From the NCBI GenBank assembly GCA_003024175.1, contig MDYQ01000288.1, positions 1 to 30,384 of the forward strand: 30,384 nt of DNA, given 5' to 3'. Positions 23,601 to 30,384 of this stretch are shown here, one piece after another. The position numbers were made by a program, and so were the translations under genes. The DNA comes from Planoprotostelium fungivorum. Lineage: Eukaryota; Evosea; Variosea; Cavosteliida; Cavosteliaceae. The notes beneath the pieces were generated by a model. That model was not told the origin of the DNA. It searched no databases and worked only from the letters and a program-made list of their open reading frames with translations. The stretch's first letter is position 1, and every line of letters starts with the position of its first letter.

Positions 23601-26600
23601 TGTTGCAATCGTATGGGCATCTGAGATGCGCAGTACCAAAGAGAGAACAAGAGGCAAGGGACAGATTGAGTCGGACCTTACTACACATCATGAATGCCAA
23701 AACCAATGAATTGACACTGCGATACAAAGCTTATGGTTGCCACATGGAATTCTTCTCAGGAGAGGATAGGGACGTGCTCCTTCGTTATGACTCTGTGAGA
23801 ACGATGGAAGAAACAGAGGAACCAGGTGATCTCTCCACCAAATTGTGATCTGATCTCACCGAAACAGATGTCATCCTATTCATGAAGATTCAGACCATCA
23901 AGATGGCACTCAAATTGGAGGGAGAACATCCTTCATCGATTCAAGTGATTATCTCAACGCATTCCTTCATCTCTCTGTCCATCTCCATTACCAACAGATC
24001 CATTCATATTGAATCGTGATACAGAGGGAAGCGTGGGAGGCTCTTATGAAAGAGTACGAGAAGAGATGGAAGGAATACAGTCAAATGGTAGACGAGGAAG
24101 AGATGAGATACGAGGGAAAGACGGAAGAACAGAGGAAAGAAGAGATGATAGAGAAGAGACTCTTCTGGCTTTGCGATGCCATCCAAGACATCGTACAGAA
24201 CACCGTGAGATGCGAAGATGTCACAACACATCGTGACGAGTCATCAGATAATCAGTTCAACTCTGGTTCAATCTTCATCGAAAACGATTCACGATAGTCT
24301 ACTTCAACTAGTACGTCTTTCTTGTCACTCTCCTCGCTGCATGTATTCACTCTTGTACACTCTGCGAGTGGCAATCGTAGACAGAGGCCTCGATGTATAT
24401 TACACCTCAGACAACTGTCAACCATTACGAGACATCATCTCTGCATCGATCGACATCATCTCTCTACAATTGAATGATCGGTGAAGGGTCAATCGAAAGT
24501 GAATCTGACGTATCACAGAAACGGAAAGCTCATCAACGATGCAACCTCTCGATATCACTTGTTTCAAGACATCGTCGTTTTCTTTCGTGGAGTCATGTTG
24601 TCACTTCAAGTGAAGGAGAAGGTCGATCGACTGTTTGAGGATATCATGAGGAGGTGCACGGAGGAATGGAGAGAAGAAGACATCGCTGCCGCTCACCTGG
24701 TGACCAGTGTGATGATGGGAAATATCACATGTCTGTATCGCTCGAGCAGGTGAGGCAGCATGAAACGAATCGATGATGAATTAGAACAGTGTAATGTTGG
24801 CGGAATTCTACGGGGGAGAATTCAAGAGGGATATAGTGAAGGAGATCACCGGGAATCACCAGCATAACCTTCAATTCAACGATGGTACTATAACTTCGAT
24901 TGATCGTTACAAAGTGACAGCCTATCTCCCAGTGAGTCGACATTCTACCTCTATATCAACAGGATGCATCGTTGACTCATTCTCCCTCAGATCAGCTATT
25001 CATACGATGCCAATCTGTTCACCAAAATTGGTTTGTACATGATGAAAATCTTACATCGATATATGGAGAGAGATAAGAACGCCATGGAGAGCAGACTCCT
25101 CATCACGACCATTCGATCCATTCGCTCTCACTTTGAACGATTAGATGGTGACATCGTCTTCTCTGTTCTGCAGCAAGCGTTCGATTCTCTGGGAGAAGGT
25201 GATAGTCTCACGTTTTCACTTTAACAAGATGCAGAGTTTGGAGTGAAATGGTTGGAATCGAGTCTGAAACTCATCAAAACACCCACCGTTTACCAGTCAG
25301 ACGAAGAATTCTGCCTCAAGATCGCTTTGGGGCATCTTTTATCCCTCTCCGATTCTTCTCATCTCTCCGCGTGCCTTCAATTCACTCCACCTCCATCTCA
25401 GTACGCTCGTCACGATGTAGATATCCTCTCACACGATTTAGGAAGAGAACACAAGATAGAGTCGTGGAAGAATTCTTATCTCAGGTGAAGACAGAAGAGG
25501 AGACGGTGTCATTCGATGACAAATACATACGACCACCCGTACCCATCCCACACACGTGGAGATGGACCGATCGGGAAGACAAGAACATCATTGGTGCCTT
25601 CTCAGACGATTCAAGTCATCGAGTTCTCTCCACGAATACATCAACCTATCGTTCGTGGTATCTGGACCGTACAACGGGTGTATCTCATTACGCAACAGGG
25701 GAGGTGAGACTATGAAGTTGAATGAACGCTAAATCCACGTACAGTTGGACAGATTTATTGGACGGTATGATATCTTCAATGACGATCAGGCCATCGAGAA
25801 GACACCTCACGGTCTGTTGAGAGACATGGAAGACGATATGAAACAGATTTCACAACACACTGAGAATCTGTGCATTCTGGCATTGAGAGGCATCATTCAT
25901 TCCATCATGTCACACGCTGTGAATGATGAGAACGATCTGTCTCGATTTCCTTCTTTCTTCGCAAAGGTGACAAATGAGATGAGAGAGTGTTGATGATAAG
26001 CAGATGAAAGATAGCCTGATCCAGAGGATGAGACTGTACGGCAATTCTACGATCAATTTACCTATGTTCTCAGTCAAATTATTTGAGAGAGAAACGTTCA
26101 TCAGCCATCTCGAGAGCGCATACAGCTCTGATGTTTTGGAATTCATGTGAGACTTTTCCGCACAATTGCTTTGGTTAAAACTGTACCAGAGGCGTGGATA
26201 AAGTGGGCAAGGGTTTCCACAAGATGATCTCCCGCATCACCTCTACTGATGATATGTTCATGTGAGTACAATTTGGCATCATCACGGTGACGTACCATAG
26301 GCAGCGATGGATCGATGACTTGTGTGATGCACTACAATGTGATCCACCCACCCCAGCATATGTCGAGGAGAATCATTACATCTATACTTTTCCATCAAAA
26401 GTGAGGACTTGATTCAACCAGTAGCAGTAAAATGATGGAGAACAGAGATTGGAAACCGCACAAAAAGTAGAATCAACAGCTGCAACTGAACTCACCATTC
26501 CATGGTGTGACGAGATCGCTTTACGTCACATGAATTTCTCGTGAGTTGCCGAGTTACGTACGGTGGTTGAAAGCCATAGGTACGTCTGGTTTGTCTTTGA

Positions 26601-29600
26601 ATCTGTATACCAGGGAGACTTTCACCCATTTTCAAAATCTACGAGATTGACAGAATGCCTGGAAAAATGGTTTACATCCAAATCGGAGAGGCCGCACATC
26701 TATCCAGTGATCAAATGGTTAACTTGCATCTATGGCATTCAGAAGGTGAGCATGAAGATCGAACACATCTGATGTGTTATCATAGAAATCCCTCGATGTC
26801 AGTGAGGAAGTGTGGGAAGAGAGGAAGAGGATGATCATAGACATCCCATGGATGGACGAAGAGAAAGACATGCGCGATGCGAGACACCCCGGCCTGATGT
26901 TGTACTCACGATTGGCCCTGACGATCTCTCCTTCCATCAAATTTGAGCAGTGAGTCTTCCTTTCATCGTAACTCATCTGAGTGAATCAGGTACGGCGCGT
27001 TACATGCAACGAAACTGTTGAGGGTGTTGGATTATTTTGAAGACGGCACGGCCGAGGGATGGGCGAATGTATTCTACGGCAAGTTTGTCTATCCCACAAG
27101 TGAGGAGATCTACCTCGATCCATCGTCTCGGGAGTACCACATCGACATCATCTCGAGCATCGAAGTCGAAATCGAGTGGACGGTTTCCACTCGCATCACC
27201 ATCATCTACGTGAGTTGCTCGATATCGATGGGATGTGACATCACGTGTAGGAAGAAGGGAAAATCGATTTACATCCGAATCAATCCGGTCGCATGACTGT
27301 GATCCGTCCGAAACGCATCGAGTTTCGAAGAGATGCAAATCAATCGGAGGCAGATATCGAATCGCCCATCACTTGCAATTTCAGTAGGTTCAGTAGGCTG
27401 TCTTCCGCGCCCCTGTGAGTTCAGATCATCATGATCGCATCGAGATACAACTGTCGCGGGTTGATTGACACAATGTGCAGAACGATAGAACAGACCGTGG
27501 AGGAACTGAAGGGAATGAACGAGATCACACTCGAAATAGATGAGAAGATGCAAATGAAATCATACAACGGGTGAGACGAATATCTTGAATGAAATCAAAT
27601 GATGGATCTGAGGATGAAATAGGAAGGTGATGAGAGGGTGTAAGAATTCCCTTCAGGTGATTTGTGCGAGACACCGAGCATGGCGTCGACTCTTCTCTTG
27701 CATCCGCTCCCTCTGGTTTTTCTTTGCAAATTCTGATCCACATCCATATCTAGCCGTCATACCTGATCGAGAGAATGTGTTCAAGAGGGTAAGTAGACAT
27801 CAAAAGAGACATCGTGAATCCATCGCATCACAGACAATGTATATCGACTGACGAGCGATAGGTGGAGAAATTACTCTACAGACAACCCAATAGAGCTCTG
27901 CAGGAATTTATGCAGCTCAACATTCACTTGCGATGGAGAGAGGACGAGGTGATGGAAGATTGTGGATCGATTCAACTGAAGAGAGGAGGTGGAAGCGGAA
28001 TACACGACCGAATCAGACGCGGAGGATGAGTATGAAGAAGCTGGTTATGACATGCCCATTGATCGAAGGATCACTCACGGTACATCGTATGACCAATGAG
28101 AATGTTCATCTTCAGCAGAGAAGTCTCTGTTGGATCAGATGGCAGAAATACCTTTAGTGTGTCATTACAGTGATAGAGTCAGACCGTTCAAAGTTATTTT
28201 CGTGGGAGAGGGATCGATTGATCAGGGAGGGCCTTTCAACGAATTGATGACAGGTGAGAATTGATCCAATGTGTAGCCAATCTGTCTGTCATCATAAACG
28301 GAAGACCATGAATTGCTGATATGAAACAGGAGTGAGTGAAGAGATGCAATCGACCCAATATCCAGTGTTTGTACCCTGCCCTAATGCTGTCAATGAGGTA
28401 ACGTGAAGATATCATCACAATATCGACTGAAACAGGTGGGAGAGAATAGAGAGAAATATGTGCCCAATGTAGAAGAAACAACTCACTGGAATGTCATTGG
28501 CAAGATTATGGTCCGTCAACTATTCTCCTGTTATAGTGCTGAACATGACAGGGCTACGCCTACAACCACAGTCTCAGTCTTCCTTTTGAATTCCCCCCTC
28601 TTGTATGGAAGAAATTAGTTGGCTCAGAGGTGGAATAATGATGGAACTCATTGATGGTGATCTGAATTGTTGCAGGTAGATCGAAATGATTTGAAGGCAA
28701 TTGATGTGATATGTTACCAGAACATTGAGATGATTGAAAATATCCGTGAGATATCCATATCAGTGCCCAATGAGATGACATCAGACAGAGACACAAGGAG
28801 TGATCAATGATGAGATGTTTCAAGAGGCTGTGGGAAGCTTGACTTTCACCACCATTGATTGTAATGGAAAAGAGGTGGAAGTGGTGAAAGGAGGCAGAGA
28901 TAGGAAAGTCACGTGAGTGTGAAGGAGTCCTATATGTGGACTGAGAGGTGCAGATGGGATAATCGAAAAGAATATTGTAAAGCAGTGGAAACCTATCACT
29001 TATCACAGTATGACAAGGCACTCCTCCCAATGAAAGAGAATTTCTATTGGACAGCCAAATGTCACACTGGCATCAGAATCAGATGGGATGCTGTAGAGAG
29101 AAGGTATGCTCTCATCCATCATCACAGAGTCAAACTCTTGAACTGATCACGGCAGAATCTGTGGAGAGAGGACAATTTCAGTTGATCTATTGAAAGTGAT
29201 GATGCAATCAAGATTAGCAGCAACTAATGAATGCAGGAGAACACACAAACAGAAGTGGATGAGAGGGTGGAGAATATGTTTTGGGATGTGGTGAGTTGTT
29301 GTGTGTACCATTGATCTCACACAATTAGATGGGATCACTGAGTAATGATCAACTGATCCTATTCCTACGCTTCACGTGGGGTAGATCCAGGTGAATATAT
29401 ATCAGTGACAACGTGTGACATTGATAGGCTGCCAACCACTGGTGGATGGGTATTCACAATTTCACCTCTCTGTGTAGACAGTGACCCTGACAGCTATCTC
29501 CCTGCATCTCGTATCCTTTTCTGTCCCCTTGATTTCTCTTCTTGAATCTTTAATTCTGATCATACACCTGTTTCAACACATTAGATCTACCTAGCTATTC

Positions 29601-29694
29601 TGAAAAATCAATCATGAAGGAAAAACTGCTGTATGCAATTTGTCACTGTAGGACTATTGACACTGACTTCAATGTCAATGAAAATGATGGATAA
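20690..29694 (+). CDS. HECT-B: tandem paralogue of HECT-A, giant HECT E3 ubiquitin ligase
   Basis: Starts [13 protein letters not shown]; after a 42-bp intron (GTATGT..CACAG) it reads [15 protein letters not shown], aligning with ELLRIGDEPTIF of copy A. Homology continues throughout: [20 protein letters not shown] (A: LLHSTLRGKRSMGGSGLDLI), [50 protein letters not shown] and the HECT blocks [77 protein letters not shown] and [11 protein letters not shown]. Intron positions are shared at several places. The linker that is poly-Glu in A is basic here (KKPLKRT, RTVKKMK). An acidic stretch ([18 protein letters not shown]) precedes the HECT core. The catalytic TCF lies just after an unusual intron, so activity depends on its splicing. 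The full exon list was not completed; no disabling frameshift or stop was found in the parts I checked. Confidence 0.85.
29511..29563 (+). other. U12-type-like intron with a non-AG acceptor at the HECT-B active site
   Basis: The donor GTATCCTTTT is a full match to the U12 consensus. ATCTTTAAT (29546-29554) resembles the U12 branch motif, with branch A at 29553. To rebuild [11 protein letters not shown] the next exon must start at 29564, making the intron end in CAT, 10 nt after the branch. The only AG nearby is at 29583-29584. Using it stays in frame but drops seven codons, including the catalytic Cys. Confidence 0.6.
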
Positions 29695-29968
29695 TAAGTC
29701 AATGCAATCAAAGCAATGAGGATAAACAGAGAAAAGGACAATCATCATCTAATTGCTGCATGCTACCAGAAATTTGCTCAAAATTGTGTAAAAAAACACC
29801 ATTTGTTATTTGGCCCAATCACCACAACCTACCATCAGATGACCCTAACAAAGTCAACAATGAAGAACCAAAGTTTCTTGTTCTACTACCATCAATTTTT
29901 CAAATTGACAAAAGATTGATTCATCATATTTGTTAGGACAGAAGCACTGTTCAAAAACTAGACATGTT
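29695..29968. other. AT-rich non-coding region after HECT-B
   Basis: Noticeably more A/T-rich than the rest of the window. No AATAAA follows the HECT-B stop; AATAAG overlaps it (GGATAATAAG). A 67-codon frame at 29716-29919 has no features of a real protein. Confidence 0.5.
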
Positions 29969-30047
29969 AAGGGTGGTGGCTAAGAGGCAGGAATTATATG
30001 CAACATTTTCTAAATTGCATTTTGGTCTCTTAACACTATAGGATGAT
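29969..30047. repeat. Direct repeat R1 (79 bp)
   Basis: Begins AAGGGTGGTGGCTAAGAGGC and ends CTATAGGATGAT. It recurs 152 bp downstream with only two differences (tatatg/tatacg and aattgc/aatcgc). Confidence 0.95.
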
Positions 30048-30120
30048 CGCTTAAGCACTCCCAGAATCAGAGCTGAATGGCTTCTGCTGTTCAGCTTTTT
30101 GTAAAAATCATCACCAAGAG

Positions 30121-30199
30121 AAGGGTGGTGGCTAAGAGGCAGGAATTATACGCAACATTTTCTAAATCGCATTTTGGTCTCTTAACACTATAGGATGAT
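30121..30199. repeat. Direct repeat R2 (79 bp)
   Basis: Second copy of R1. Its last nine bases (TAGGATGAT) are also the first bases of the large inverted repeat that follows, so the two repeat families overlap and probably share one mobile origin. Confidence 0.95.
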
Positions 30200-30384
30200 G
30201 CATTATGCTCTGAAAGTACTCTATGTGCTGTTGGATTGATTTTTTTAAAAGTTTTTTGGTACTCATGGTGATGATTTTTATAAAAAGCTAAACAGCAGGA
30301 GCGATACCAAGAGTACCACAAAACTTTTCAAAAAATCAATCCAACAGCACATAGAGTACTTTCAGAGCACAATGCATCATCCTA
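30191..30384. mobile_element. Foldback (inverted-repeat) element at the window edge
   Basis: Left arm 30191-30268 and right arm 30307-30384 are inverted copies of 78 bp with about four mismatches, both starting TAGGATGATGCATT when read inward. The 38-bp loop contains TTTTTATAAAAA. The loop region 30262-30302 is also inverted relative to 30081-30121 (GCTTCTGCTGTTCAGC..), so an older nested copy flanks it. The structure resembles a foldback or MITE-type non-autonomous transposon. No transposase is encoded, and the right edge coincides with the window end, so the true boundary is unknown. Confidence 0.6.

Noticed and set aside
20690-29694. HECT-B as a plain pseudogene
   Set aside because: All HECT signature blocks and many N-terminal blocks can be joined in frame and intron positions match copy A. 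Only the active-site acceptor is abnormal.
29716-29919. 67-codon plus-strand frame after HECT-B
   Set aside because: Low-complexity AT-rich composition, no domain, no splice-linked partner; more likely 3' flank.
1-30384. CRISPR arrays, bacterial operons, tRNA or rRNA genes
   Set aside because: The window is a eukaryotic chromosome end with spliced genes; none of these structures is visible on either strand.

Overview
This window is the end of a nuclear chromosome (or terminal contig) from an intron-rich eukaryotic microbe. It opens with eight (CCCTAAA)n telomere units, oriented as expected for a left chromosome end. Every multi-exon gene I could trace has very short GT-AG introns, mostly 37-50 bp with a 38-39 bp mode and usually GTGAG donors. 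TTTAGGG telomeres occur in plants but also in several protist lineages. A methylmalonyl-CoA mutase with a mitochondrial presequence argues against a land plant or a typical fungus. I cannot name the organism.

Layout: 1-61 telomere; 62-about 1070 subtelomeric DNA with no convincing gene; 1176-4271 (+) mitochondrial methylmalonyl-CoA mutase, 12 exons; 4359-7309 (+) type I surface glycoprotein with signal peptide, beta-strand repeats, FN3-like module and one membrane span, 14 exons; 7411-10022 (-) an unrecognised 725-residue protein, 11 exons, with a CG-1-like patch near its C-terminus; 10110-10624 (+) Fcf2-family rRNA-processing factor; 10737-11672 (-) class I SAM-dependent methyltransferase, 5 exons; 11778-20601 (+) and 20690-29694 (+) two tandem, diverged, giant HECT ubiquitin ligases (A and B); about 29700-30384 AT-rich DNA with direct and inverted repeats. 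I assembled exon structures by hand by demanding in-frame joins at GT..AG boundaries. The first six genes join with consistent phase throughout. For the HECT pair I traced A up to 16319 and parts of the rest.

Spacing is very tight: 60-112 bp lie between neighbouring coding regions, including two divergent pairs (7411-10022/10110-10624 and methyltransferase/HECT-A) and two convergent pairs. Poly(A) signals (AATAAA) and TATA boxes sit in these gaps; the AATAAA of the mutase overlaps its stop codon. The genes have unrelated housekeeping or surface roles and do not form one pathway.

The most interesting observation is at the HECT active sites. In both copies an intron lies two nucleotides into the His codon just before the catalytic Thr-Cys. 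In both it looks like a minor-spliceosome (U12-type) intron: GTATCCT donor and a TCCTTGAC-like branch motif. In copy B the acceptor that would keep the catalytic Cys ends in AT, not AG. The nearest AG lies 21 nt downstream and would remove seven codons, including the Cys, in frame. Copy B may therefore switch between an active ligase and an inactive one through splicing, or may always be inactive.
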